Both the position numbers and the translations under genes were made by a program. The notes beneath the pieces were generated by a model. That model worked only from the letters and a program-made list of their open reading frames with translations, searched no databases and was not told the DNA's origin. A stretch of DNA of 64,000 nucleotides, from assembly GCF_001439665.1 (NCBI RefSeq), contig NZ_LMAK01000007.1, forward strand, positions 62,001-126,000, read 5' to 3'. Shown here piece by piece: positions 53,980-62,497 of this stretch (positions are counted from its first letter, which is position 1; every line of letters starts with the position of its first letter). The stretch is from Formosa algae (GTDB lineage Bacteria; Bacteroidota; Bacteroidia; Flavobacteriales; Flavobacteriaceae).

Positions 53980-55653
53980 TTATTGGTAAACTCTTACGTA
54001 ATCAATTTCCATAGAGTCTTGCGTAAAGTCGGGATCTACATCGCCTCCTAAACTACCACCCATGGCTACGTTTAGTATCATAAAAAAGTTTTTATCATAG
54101 AATGGTAAATCGTCACTATTAGTTAACGTTACTACTTCTACATTATCTACAAGAATGATTAAATGTTCTTCAGACCATTCTAGAGTATATAAATGAAATT
54201 CTGAAGTCATGTCGCTTACTGCTAAAGTTTCTCCATAACTCGCATTTGTACTTGAACTCACATCTAGCCAATGAAATGTACCAAGAGAAGTTTCTTTATC
54301 TGCTCCAGTTTGCTCCATAATATCTATTTCTCCACAAGACGGCCATCCTACCGTATCGAAGTTAGAACCTAACATCCAAATTGCTGGCCATGTCCCTTGA
54401 GACGCTGGTAATTTTGCATACGCTTCTACGCGTCCGTATTTAAAAGATTGTAAGCCTTGAGACTTTAATCTTGTAGACGTATAGGTATCACCATCTTTAA
54501 TTGCTGTAATTTTTAGTACACCATCTTCTACAATTACATTGCTAGCATCGTCTGTATAGGTTTGTAACTCTTGGTTTCCCCATCCACCTGCACCTGTATC
54601 GTAGGTCCAGTTTGTAGCATCTGGTGCGCCATCTGTATCAAATTCGTCTGACCATACTAAGTCGTTAAATTCTGACTCAAAATCTACTTCACCTTCAACT
54701 GGTTTACTTGATGTAAATACTTGGTACCAAGCCCCAAATCCAGGTTGAATGATTCTTACTCGTAACGTATTTTCTGTAACCGAAATAATATCGTAAGAAC
54801 TTGCGCCAACATACCATCCCATAAATCCGCCATCAGAAATTTCAAAAGCTGTACCTCTATACGCTTCATCATTATATGAACCTTCTAAAGCTGCTTTAGA
54901 TGTAGATGGTAAAAAGGATACGGTTTTAACACCATACATTGTTGTTGCTACGGTTTCATCGTAACAGGTATCTCCTGTCACTCCAATTTCATCTCCGTAA
55001 GCTCCAGGAATAAAAGCAAGACCTGCAGTTTGCTCGAATGTTAATCCTTCTTCGGTACGTGTAAATACAAACTCATCGCTGTACATACAATACTTTTCTT
55101 CATCCCAAGCTAAAATAGAACCCCACCAAGCTTCATATGCAAATTCTCCATTTCCGTAATCATCTTCAATAGGACCTAATCCTACATGTAAAGGAATATC
55201 TGCTGCCCAATACCATGTTTTAGAATCTCCTACTAATTCTCCAGACAGAAAATCTTCTGCTTCTACATCAGAAAAAGAACTATACACTTCAACTTCCATT
55301 GCTGTGCTAGATTTTACACCTCCTGTACCTACAGCATTAACCACTACGGTATAGGTATTAATACCTGTAGTTGTAAATCTGTGTTCTATTTCTCCAGATG
55401 GAGCAACATCTGTTTTACCATCACCAAAATTGAATTGGTAGGTGATTTCATTATCGGCAGTAGATGTGAAATTTACTACTCCACTTCCATCACCGTAAGG
55501 ATTATCGGCATCTACACCCACAATTTCGGCTGATATAGTCACGTTTGTAGGTGTTACTATATCTCCAATACTTGTGTCGTCTTCTTGACAGCTAGTAAAC
55601 AATACTGCAACTGCAAGAACAAGTCCTATATAATATTTTATGTTATTCATCAT
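53980..55653 (-). CDS. GH16 family beta-glucanase (laminarinase), lipoprotein with PKD and accessory module
   Basis: The 557-residue protein has a lipoprotein signal (Cys22 in FTSCQE). A PKD domain spans about 36-125. A module of about 170 residues (143-316), similar to the duplicated module of the neighbouring PKD lipoprotein, follows. The GH16 catalytic domain occupies about 325-557, with the GEIDIMEQ site: nucleophile E442, D444 and acid/base E447. It should be the main endo-acting laminarinase on the cell surface. It starts 12 bp after the PKD lipoprotein gene. The accessory module is probably glycan-binding. Confidence 0.9.
   Translation of the reverse strand: MMNNIKYYIGLVLAVAVLFTSCQEDDTSIGDIVTPTNVTISAEIVGVDADNPYGDGSGVVNFTSTADNEITYQFNFGDGKTDVAPSGEIEHRFTTTGINTYTVVVNAVGTGGVKSSTAMEVEVYSSFSDVEAEDFLSGELVGDSKTWYWAADIPLHVGLGPIEDDYGNGEFAYEAWWGSILAWDEEKYCMYSDEFVFTRTEEGLTFEQTAGLAFIPGAYGDEIGVTGDTCYDETVATTMYGVKTVSFLPSTSKAALEGSYNDEAYRGTAFEISDGGFMGWYVGASSYDIISVTENTLRVRIIQPGFGAWYQVFTSSKPVEGEVDFESEFNDLVWSDEFDTDGAPDATNWTYDTGAGGWGNQELQTYTDDASNVIVEDGVLKITAIKDGDTYTSTRLKSQGLQSFKYGRVEAYAKLPASQGTWPAIWMLGSNFDTVGWPSCGEIDIMEQTGADKETSLGTFHWLDVSSSTNASYGETLAVSDMTSEFHLYTLEWSEEHLIILVDNVEVVTLTNSDDLPFYDKNFFMILNVAMGGSLGGDVDPDFTQDSMEIDYVRVYQ
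54706..55227 (-). repeat. Third, divergent copy of the shared accessory module inside the GH16 protein
   Basis: Residues 143-316 of the GH16 protein resemble the two modules of the PKD lipoprotein. Shared points are an early W then HVGLGP versus LGVGP, a WW pair, CMYSDEFVF versus CFYDDTYVF, a later Cys, GFMGW versus AFIGL, and GAWYQVF versus GTFWQF. The order of these marks is conserved. Confidence 0.55.
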
Positions 55654-55665
55654 GTTTTAGTTTTT

Positions 55666-57759
55666 TTAGATTCTTTCCAGTTTAAATTGCCAGAATGTTC
55701 CTGAACCTGTTCCGGTTTCAATAGACACGCTAATGGTGTTATTATCTATAAAAGATAAGATATAGCTCACAGAGTCTGCTGCATCTGCTGCATCTGAAAT
55801 CTCTGCAGCATTGGTTGCTTTAGCTAGTCCGATAAATGCACCTTGACCATTTAAGGTTAATACCCCATCACTGTAAGTATATGTTGCAGCATTAGATCCG
55901 TCGAATGGTGCTACTGGTGTTCCACAACCATTAAATCCGCTTTGCCATTCTTCTAACCAAGTTGATCCTCCGAATTCATTTTTAAATGTTCCATCTGCAC
56001 TAAATACATAGGCATCGTCGTAATAACATGCGCGTTCTGTAACACAAGCATCGTCGCAATTCCACCAAGAGATATCGCCTATACTAGGGCCTACTCCTAA
56101 AGCTCCTGCCTCTTGAGACATTTGCCAAGTCCCCGTTAATGGAGAACTTACAACACCTTCTCTGACTAAAGTAAATTGCCAGAATGTTCCAGAACCTGTT
56201 CCCGTTTCAATAACCACCGCTAAAGTGTTTGGATCTGAGAATGTTGCAGAATAAATAATTGAATCTGGTGCATCTGCAGGATTTGTTAACTCTCCTGTAT
56301 TTGTCCCTTTGGATAGTCCGATAAAAGCCCCTTGCCCATTAAGTGTAATGGTATTGGTATCGTCATCATATACATATGTTGCTGCGTTAGAACCATCGTG
56401 TGGGGCAACTGGAGTACCACAACCGTTAGATCCGCCTTGCCATTCTTCTACCCATGTTTCTCCTCCAAATTCATTTTGAAACGTTCCATCTTCATTAAAC
56501 ACATACGTATCGTCATAGAAACAAGCACGTTCTGTAACACAAGCATCGTCGCAATTCCACCAAGACACATCGCCTACAGCTGGCCCCACACCTAATGCAC
56601 CTGCTACTGAAGCTAATTTCCAAGTCCCAACAATTCCTGTTTCAACTCCTGAAGGCACTTTGTAAAAGAATAGGTTATCTATAAATATGGTACCTGCTCC
56701 AGATTCTACACCTTCAAACTTAAATTGAATCATATTTGAGAAATCTAAAGCTCCATTTTGTTCTATAAACATAGATACAGGAATATCGAACGATGTCCAC
56801 TCATCTTGAGTTAATTCTAACTCGACTGCAGTTTCGTTAGGTCCTGCACTAATTGGTGACATTTTCGCATTAAAATCGGCATTTGCTGTCCACACATCTA
56901 CGTGAATAAATTCCATTGCAGACGCATCTACACTTGTTCCGCTAAAATCAATTCCTTGATATGTAATGTCTCCATATTGTATCATGTTATTTCCATTAAC
57001 ATTTATTTGCGTATAGGTAGTTGTTTGTCCCCAGTTTGGATTATAATCTATCCCTTCAGGGTTTGTATACGTATCGCTATAGATAGAAATAACATCTGCC
57101 TGATCTCTAATTGGCACTGGTGCCGCTTCTAAAGGCTGAAGAATTGCAGTAACTTCAAAATCTTCTGAATATTCTGTAGTTGCAATTGCAGCACTCATAG
57201 CAACCACTTTAATGGTATATGTTCCTGCTTCTTGATATTGATAAGAAATAGTCTCTTCTACATTAAGTGGCATTGGCTCTGCGTCATCATCTTCTCCAAA
57301 ATATACTTCAAAACCAATTGCATAATCTGCTGTAGCCGATACATTAACTTGTTTAGAAATGGCTGCATCATTTTCTATAGTTACAACCAAGTTTTCTGGT
57401 TGTTTAAACGATACAATCACACTCTGATCTGCTGAAGTTGTTAAACCGTTTAAAGACACTGCTGTAATTGTAGCGGTATAAGTTCCTTCTTCGTATGTAT
57501 GTGTTGCGCCATCACCAGGTGTAATGCTTAATTCTGGATCTGATCCATCTCCAAAACTCACATCGTAACTTACTGCGCCATCTGCTAGAGGTGTAATGGT
57601 AACTAAACCTGTATTATCTTGAGTCACACTCACTGATGCAGACACATTTTCTGGTGCAGTTATGTCGTTTACATAATCTGTATTATCGTCTTCAGCACAA
57701 CTTATTGCGATAAGCACAACAAGACCTAAACTGAATGCGTATTTTATAAATTTCATCAT
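55666..57759 (-). CDS. PKD-domain surface lipoprotein (SusE/F position, probable glycan-binding protein)
   Basis: The 697-residue protein has a lipoprotein signal (Cys21 in AISCAED). Two PKD-like domains span about 35-117 and 120-205. Residues 212-370 look like a beta-sandwich carbohydrate-binding domain (SDTYTNPEGIDYNPNWGQ). Two tandem copies of a 155-residue module, each with four conserved cysteines, end the protein (378-533 and 543-697). No catalytic residues are visible, so it should be a surface glycan-binding protein, the SusE/F counterpart. It starts 12 bp after susD and ends 12 bp before the GH16 gene. Confidence 0.82.
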   Translation of the reverse strand: MMKFIKYAFSLGLVVLIAISCAEDDNTDYVNDITAPENVSASVSVTQDNTGLVTITPLADGAVSYDVSFGDGSDPELSITPGDGATHTYEEGTYTATITAVSLNGLTTSADQSVIVSFKQPENLVVTIENDAAISKQVNVSATADYAIGFEVYFGEDDDAEPMPLNVEETISYQYQEAGTYTIKVVAMSAAIATTEYSEDFEVTAILQPLEAAPVPIRDQADVISIYSDTYTNPEGIDYNPNWGQTTTYTQINVNGNNMIQYGDITYQGIDFSGTSVDASAMEFIHVDVWTANADFNAKMSPISAGPNETAVELELTQDEWTSFDIPVSMFIEQNGALDFSNMIQFKFEGVESGAGTIFIDNLFFYKVPSGVETGIVGTWKLASVAGALGVGPAVGDVSWWNCDDACVTERACFYDDTYVFNEDGTFQNEFGGETWVEEWQGGSNGCGTPVAPHDGSNAATYVYDDDTNTITLNGQGAFIGLSKGTNTGELTNPADAPDSIIYSATFSDPNTLAVVIETGTGSGTFWQFTLVREGVVSSPLTGTWQMSQEAGALGVGPSIGDISWWNCDDACVTERACYYDDAYVFSADGTFKNEFGGSTWLEEWQSGFNGCGTPVAPFDGSNAATYTYSDGVLTLNGQGAFIGLAKATNAAEISDAADAADSVSYILSFIDNNTISVSIETGTGSGTFWQFKLERI
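55669..56133 (-). repeat. Module copy 2 of the PKD lipoprotein
   Basis: Residues 543-697 repeat residues 378-533 at an offset of exactly 165 residues. Cysteines C568, C572, C578 and C612 match C403, C407, C413 and C447 of copy 1. A 38-bp stretch (56033-56070) is identical to 56528-56565, so the duplication is fairly recent or kept alike by conversion. Confidence 0.88.
56161..56628 (-). repeat. Module copy 1 of the PKD lipoprotein
   Basis: Residues 378-533 start GTWKLASVAGALGVGP, followed by SWWNCDDAC and CFYDDTYVF, and end GTFWQFTLV. The layout resembles a small lipocalin-like beta barrel with disulfides, which is inference. Confidence 0.88.
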
Positions 57760-57771
57760 AGTTTCTTAGTT

Positions 57772-59244
57772 TTAATAGTTTGCATTTTGCTCCCAGTTTC
57801 CATTAGAAAATTGAATTTCTTCAATTGGAATTGGGAATACCTCGTTTTTACCAGCGGTAAATCCGTCTATTTCTGCACCTCTTCCTGTTCTTACTAAATC
57901 AAAGAAGCGGTGTCCTTCTCCAACTAATTCTACACGTCTTTCATGCGCAATAGCAGCTGTAAGTGTAGTCCCTGTAGATGTTACATCGTTAGCTTCGCCA
58001 AAGGCTCTTTCACGTACACGGTTTAAATATACTTGTGCTTGGCTATCGCTAATTCCGCCTCGGTTATAAGCTTCTGCAGCCATAAGTAATACATCTGCAA
58101 AACGAATGGCTCTGTAGTTGTTAGGGTTTGTAAGGTTTTGATCTCCTGTGTTTAAATCGCCTTCTCTTGGTAAATATTTTCTGTTATAATATCCTGTATG
58201 ATTATACCCTTCTGTATAAGTTGCATCATAAGTTGCAGCCCAAGCCACAATATCTAATATAGCCACATCTTTACGTAAATCGCCATCTTCAAACTCATCT
58301 ACAACCTCTTGAGTTGGTACGTTAAAACTAAATCCTGATTCGAAAACTGGACCAGAATAATTTCTAATTCCGTTAAATCCTACAGCTACATTACCTTCAC
58401 TACATTCTAAACATTCGAATCCTGCACCTTCTGCATCTGAATATTGTACTTCGAATACAGATTCTATATTGTTTTCAGTATCATTTTCAAAAATGGCATC
58501 GTAATCTTCTACCAATTGGTAAGGTCCGTTAGCGATTAAATCGTCAAACACTTCTGCCGCTTCTGTAAATTTTTCTTGATATAAATATGCTTTTCCTAAA
58601 AGCGCTTGTGCAGACCCTTTAGTCGCTCTACCAGTTTGTGGCGCTGTATAACTTAAGTTTTCGATAGCATAAGTTAAATCTGCTTCAATTAAAGCATACA
58701 CATCTGTAACTGGAGAACGTGGAATTACGGTTTCGTCTCCTAATTCAAATCGTGTTTCTTTTAACGGAATAGGTCCAAACCATTTTACCAATTCGAAATA
58801 GTAATATGCTCTTAAAAAGTGTGTTTCACCAAGGATAACTTCTTTTCCGTCGAAATCTGTTTTATCTTGAAATTCTAAAATAAAATTAGCTCTGTTTACA
58901 CCTGCATACATCCAATCCCATAAGTTTTTTAATTCACTATTTACGGGCGTATGAATCATCTCATCAATTTGTTGCCAAGACGTTACATCTGTAGCACTCT
59001 CTCCTCCTGCCAAGGTATTATCTGAAGCGATTTCGCCTAATATGACATTTAAGTAAGTTGATTGTAATAAATCGTAAGCACCAACTAAGGCATTATAATA
59101 ATCGTCTTCTGAGTTAAAGTAACTTTCTGAATCTATGCTGTATCTATCTACTTCTTCTAAATACTCATCGCTACACGAATGAATGGCAAATAGAAATAGA
59201 CATGCAAAAGCACTTATTGTTATTTTGTTTATATATTTTTTCAT
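57772..59244 (-). CDS. susD: SusD/RagB family nutrient-binding lipoprotein
   Basis: The 490-residue protein has a lipoprotein signal (Cys24 in AIHSCSD), then YLEEVDRYSIDSESYFNSEDDYYNAL, a typical SusD start. The helical TPR-like scaffold is followed by the C-terminal motif RERAFGEAND ... HERRVELVGEGHRFFDLVRTG, a strong SusD hallmark. It caps the SusC barrel and delivers oligosaccharides. The gene starts 11 bp after susC. Confidence 0.94.
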   Translation of the reverse strand: MKKYINKITISAFACLFLFAIHSCSDEYLEEVDRYSIDSESYFNSEDDYYNALVGAYDLLQSTYLNVILGEIASDNTLAGGESATDVTSWQQIDEMIHTPVNSELKNLWDWMYAGVNRANFILEFQDKTDFDGKEVILGETHFLRAYYYFELVKWFGPIPLKETRFELGDETVIPRSPVTDVYALIEADLTYAIENLSYTAPQTGRATKGSAQALLGKAYLYQEKFTEAAEVFDDLIANGPYQLVEDYDAIFENDTENNIESVFEVQYSDAEGAGFECLECSEGNVAVGFNGIRNYSGPVFESGFSFNVPTQEVVDEFEDGDLRKDVAILDIVAWAATYDATYTEGYNHTGYYNRKYLPREGDLNTGDQNLTNPNNYRAIRFADVLLMAAEAYNRGGISDSQAQVYLNRVRERAFGEANDVTSTGTTLTAAIAHERRVELVGEGHRFFDLVRTGRGAEIDGFTAGKNEVFPIPIEEIQFSNGNWEQNANY

Positions 59245-59255
59245 ATTGCTAGTTT

Positions 59256-62200
59256 TTAAATAGATAGGTTTAATCCTAAAATAAATTGTCTTGAAATTGG
59301 GTAAAAACCATAGTCAATTCCACCTCCGATAGCATCTCCACTTGTAGCAGATGGATCGTAACCATTATATTCAGTAAATGTGAATGCATTATTTACAGAC
59401 ACATATAAACGGAATCTGCTGATTCCTAATTTCTGAATTACTTCATCTGATAAAGAGTATCCTAATTGTATATTTTGGATTCTTAAAAATGAAGAGTCTT
59501 CAACATAAAAGTCTGAGAATAATTTATTTGAAGTTCCACCTGTAGTTGTTCTAGGCACACTATTGCTAGTCCCTTCTCCTGTCCATCTGTCTAAATACAG
59601 ACTTAAACGGTTTACATTATTTTGATCACGCTCGTAGTTACGCACGGTTTCTTTTCCTAATTCTGCATACATATAGGTACTGAAATCGAAGTTTTTATAA
59701 TCGAAACTTAAATTTAATCCCATAATATAGTCCGCTTGAGGTTTACCTAAATACGTTCTATCATCTAAAGTAATTTCGCCATCGCCATTAACATCTACAA
59801 ATCTGATATCTCCAGGCTGAGCTGTTGCTCCTAAATCTGATTGTGATGGATGCGCATCTACTTCTGCTTGATTTTGAAACAATCCATCTGTTTTAAGTCC
59901 GTAGAAATATCCTATTGGTTGTCCAACTTCCATTCTTGCAATGGCTGGTTGCCCCACACTAAACGAACCACCTTCTGAAACTGCTCCACTACTAACCGCA
60001 ATAACTTCACTACTAATATTAGTTACATTATAACTAACACCAAAAGAAAAATTGTCTGATACCAATTGCTTATAATTTAAGAACAGTTCAATCCCTTTAT
60101 TACGTGTTGTACCAGCATTTACAGTTGGTAAACCTGCACCAGGAGCACCTGCACCTAAAATACCAGATACTGGGAAGTCTTCTATTAATAAATCATTTCT
60201 GTCTTCAATAAAATAATCGGCTACTACTTCTAATTTATTATTGAATAAATTAACATCTAAACCAATATCTAATTTTTCTGCAGTTTCCCATGTCGCATCT
60301 GGATTAGGAATTCTTCCATTTGCAACACCAGTTACTAATGCATCGTCTAACACATAAGTTGCTTCCCCGCTTAATTCAGATCTATATAAATCGTCTCCAA
60401 CATTATTTCCAAGAATACCATAACTGGCTCTAAGTTTTAATAAGTCGATAATACTAGAGTCTTTTAAGAAGTCTTCGTCTGAAATTTTCCAACCTGCCGT
60501 TGCCGAAGAGAAGTAATCGAATCTATTATCTGATGCGAAATCTGAAGACCCATCACGACGAATCATCCCTGAAATTAAATACTTGCTTTTATAATCGTAT
60601 TGCACACGACCAAAGAAAGATGTTAATCTAGAATCGTAAATATAAGAACTCGTAGATTTAGCTTCAGAAATTCCGTTGGCTAAAGAAATGTCTGCAAATT
60701 CCCAAGAATTGTTAGGAACATCGTAACCAGTTGCACTTAAATTGTCTCCCCAAGCACGTTGTGCACTTGTTCCCAATGTAAATGAAGTGTTATGGTCTTC
60801 TGCAAATACTTTGCTATAGGTTGCAAAAGTATCCCATGTGTATGAGTTGTTGGTGTTTTTAGTTTGAGTGACACTACTTCTATCTGTATTAAACACTTTA
60901 CCAGAACCGTAATCTACTATAGGAGAAAATGTTTTTCCATTATCTGAATACGATTTCACACCTATACGAGATGTAATTGTTAAACCATCTATAGGCTTAT
61001 ATTCTAATTGAAATGTACCTTCTATAGAGTTCCCTGAATATTTATTGTAGGTATTATTTATTTGCGAAATCGGATTTACCACTTCATTTCCTAAAAATCC
61101 AGAAGTATCTTCTTGATCTAAACTATATGTAGGTGCGTAGTTTAAGGCATTAAATAAAGGTGTTCCTAACGCATTCTCTCCAATACTTTTTCTGTTATTG
61201 TTGAAATAGTTTGCAGAGGTTGTAAACTTTAATTTATCGAAAATATCGAAGGTTAATTTTATTTTAGCGTTTGCTCTTTGGTAATTAGATTTATCGCTAG
61301 CTACAATACCATCTTGCTCCAAAATAGAAGCTCCAAAATAGTAAGTGTTCGTTTCTCCCCCACCTGAAGCAGAAATGTTGTGGTTGGTTATTGGAGCTGT
61401 ATTAAAAAGCTCTTCTTGCCAATCTACACCTGTACCTAAACCACTAACATTTGGAAATGGTAAATCTTCCCCGTTAGCAGCATAACTTTCGTTTAAAAGT
61501 AAAGCGTATTCTGTTGCGTTTAAATATGGGAGTTTACGAGTTGTTTCTTGAAAACCAGTATATCCATCGTAACTAATTTTTACTTTAGTATTGTTTTTCC
61601 CTGATTTGGTTGTTACTAAGACTACACCGTTTGCACCTTCTATACCATAAATTGCAGCTTGTGCATCTTTAAGTATAGAAAACGTTTCGATATCGCTTGG
61701 GTTAATGGTATTTAAGTCTCCTTTATATCCATCTATAATAACTAAAGGACCGTTATCACCATTTGAGCTTACACCACGAATTAAAATATTATACCCTCCT
61801 CCTGGCGAACCTGAAGGTGCAGTAACAGAAACTCCGGCTGTAGTTCCTTGTAAGGCTTGAGTAGCATCAATTGGTTTTAATGCTTCAATAGTTTCAGAAC
61901 TGACTACAGCAACAGCACCAGTTACATCATTCTTTTTCTGAGTACCGTATCCTACTACGATTACCTCATCTAATTCTGCTAGATCTTCTTGTAATTGAAT
62001 GGTTAGTTCGTTATCACCAGAAATCACTACTTCTTTAGTTACATATCCTATATAACTAATTGAAATTGTCGAACCCATTTCAACCCCAGTTAAGGTAAAA
62101 TTACCATCAAAATCTGTGGTAGTACCAGTAGATGTATTCTTAATAATGACGTTTGCTCCAGGAATAGAGAAACCAGTTTCATCTTGAACATTACCAGTAA

Positions 62201-62270
62201 CATCTATATTTTGTGCACTAGCAAACGTTATAAAGAATAGGGTTAAAATTTTGAATAGCGTGTGTCTCAT
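59256..62270 (-). CDS. susC: SusC/RagA family TonB-dependent outer-membrane transporter
   Basis: The 1004-residue protein has a signal peptide (about 1-19, ending ASAQN). A carboxypeptidase-regulatory-like domain (about 22-95, GNVQDETGFSIPGANV) comes first, then the TonB box LDEVIVVGYGTQ and a plug domain (LIRGVSSNGDNGPLVIIDG), then the 22-strand barrel. It imports oligosaccharides across the outer membrane with TonB energy. The length and the glucan neighbours point to laminarin-derived chains. It is the first gene of the operon, behind a 227-bp leader with direct repeats. Confidence 0.95.
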   Translation of the reverse strand: MRHTLFKILTLFFITFASAQNIDVTGNVQDETGFSIPGANVIIKNTSTGTTTDFDGNFTLTGVEMGSTISISYIGYVTKEVVISGDNELTIQLQEDLAELDEVIVVGYGTQKKNDVTGAVAVVSSETIEALKPIDATQALQGTTAGVSVTAPSGSPGGGYNILIRGVSSNGDNGPLVIIDGYKGDLNTINPSDIETFSILKDAQAAIYGIEGANGVVLVTTKSGKNNTKVKISYDGYTGFQETTRKLPYLNATEYALLLNESYAANGEDLPFPNVSGLGTGVDWQEELFNTAPITNHNISASGGGETNTYYFGASILEQDGIVASDKSNYQRANAKIKLTFDIFDKLKFTTSANYFNNNRKSIGENALGTPLFNALNYAPTYSLDQEDTSGFLGNEVVNPISQINNTYNKYSGNSIEGTFQLEYKPIDGLTITSRIGVKSYSDNGKTFSPIVDYGSGKVFNTDRSSVTQTKNTNNSYTWDTFATYSKVFAEDHNTSFTLGTSAQRAWGDNLSATGYDVPNNSWEFADISLANGISEAKSTSSYIYDSRLTSFFGRVQYDYKSKYLISGMIRRDGSSDFASDNRFDYFSSATAGWKISDEDFLKDSSIIDLLKLRASYGILGNNVGDDLYRSELSGEATYVLDDALVTGVANGRIPNPDATWETAEKLDIGLDVNLFNNKLEVVADYFIEDRNDLLIEDFPVSGILGAGAPGAGLPTVNAGTTRNKGIELFLNYKQLVSDNFSFGVSYNVTNISSEVIAVSSGAVSEGGSFSVGQPAIARMEVGQPIGYFYGLKTDGLFQNQAEVDAHPSQSDLGATAQPGDIRFVDVNGDGEITLDDRTYLGKPQADYIMGLNLSFDYKNFDFSTYMYAELGKETVRNYERDQNNVNRLSLYLDRWTGEGTSNSVPRTTTGGTSNKLFSDFYVEDSSFLRIQNIQLGYSLSDEVIQKLGISRFRLYVSVNNAFTFTEYNGYDPSATSGDAIGGGIDYGFYPISRQFILGLNLSI

Positions 62271-62497
62271 AAATATTAGTTTTTGTTTAAAGTAAAACTA
62301 ACACTTAAGATTAATAAATTAATAAATCACACCGCTACAAAAAACATACATGATAATTAAAAAGCATAAATATTACGAAAACCTCAATAATAACAAGGTG
62401 TTACGCCTTAACTTTTATTTAACTTAAATCTTAAATAACCTTAACTTTTACCCTATGTTGTGGTGTTGTATAGGTGTTTTTTTTAGTTGTAGTGGTA
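62271..62497. other. Control region between susC and the regulator gene
   Basis: The 227-bp gap upstream of susC is AT-rich. No exact TAnnTTTG was found for susC, which is consistent with an activator-dependent promoter. A direct repeat at 62406-62450 is the most notable element. The regulator gene runs toward susC on the same strand and ends at 62498. Confidence 0.5.
62406..62450. promoter_or_regulatory. Direct repeat, candidate activator site upstream of susC
   Basis: CCTTAACTTTTA occurs at 62406-62417 and again at 62439-62450, exactly 33 bp apart, or about three helical turns, so both copies face the same side of DNA. They lie 136-180 bp upstream of the susC start codon. The adjacent LuxR-type regulator is the natural candidate to bind them. 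Confidence 0.5.

Noticed and set aside
56332-57435. Plus-strand frames inside the PKD lipoprotein gene (for example 56332-56595, 56902-57132, 57232-57435)
   Set aside because: They are antisense shadows of a clearly coding minus-strand gene, and their Cys- and Ile-rich compositions follow from its codons.
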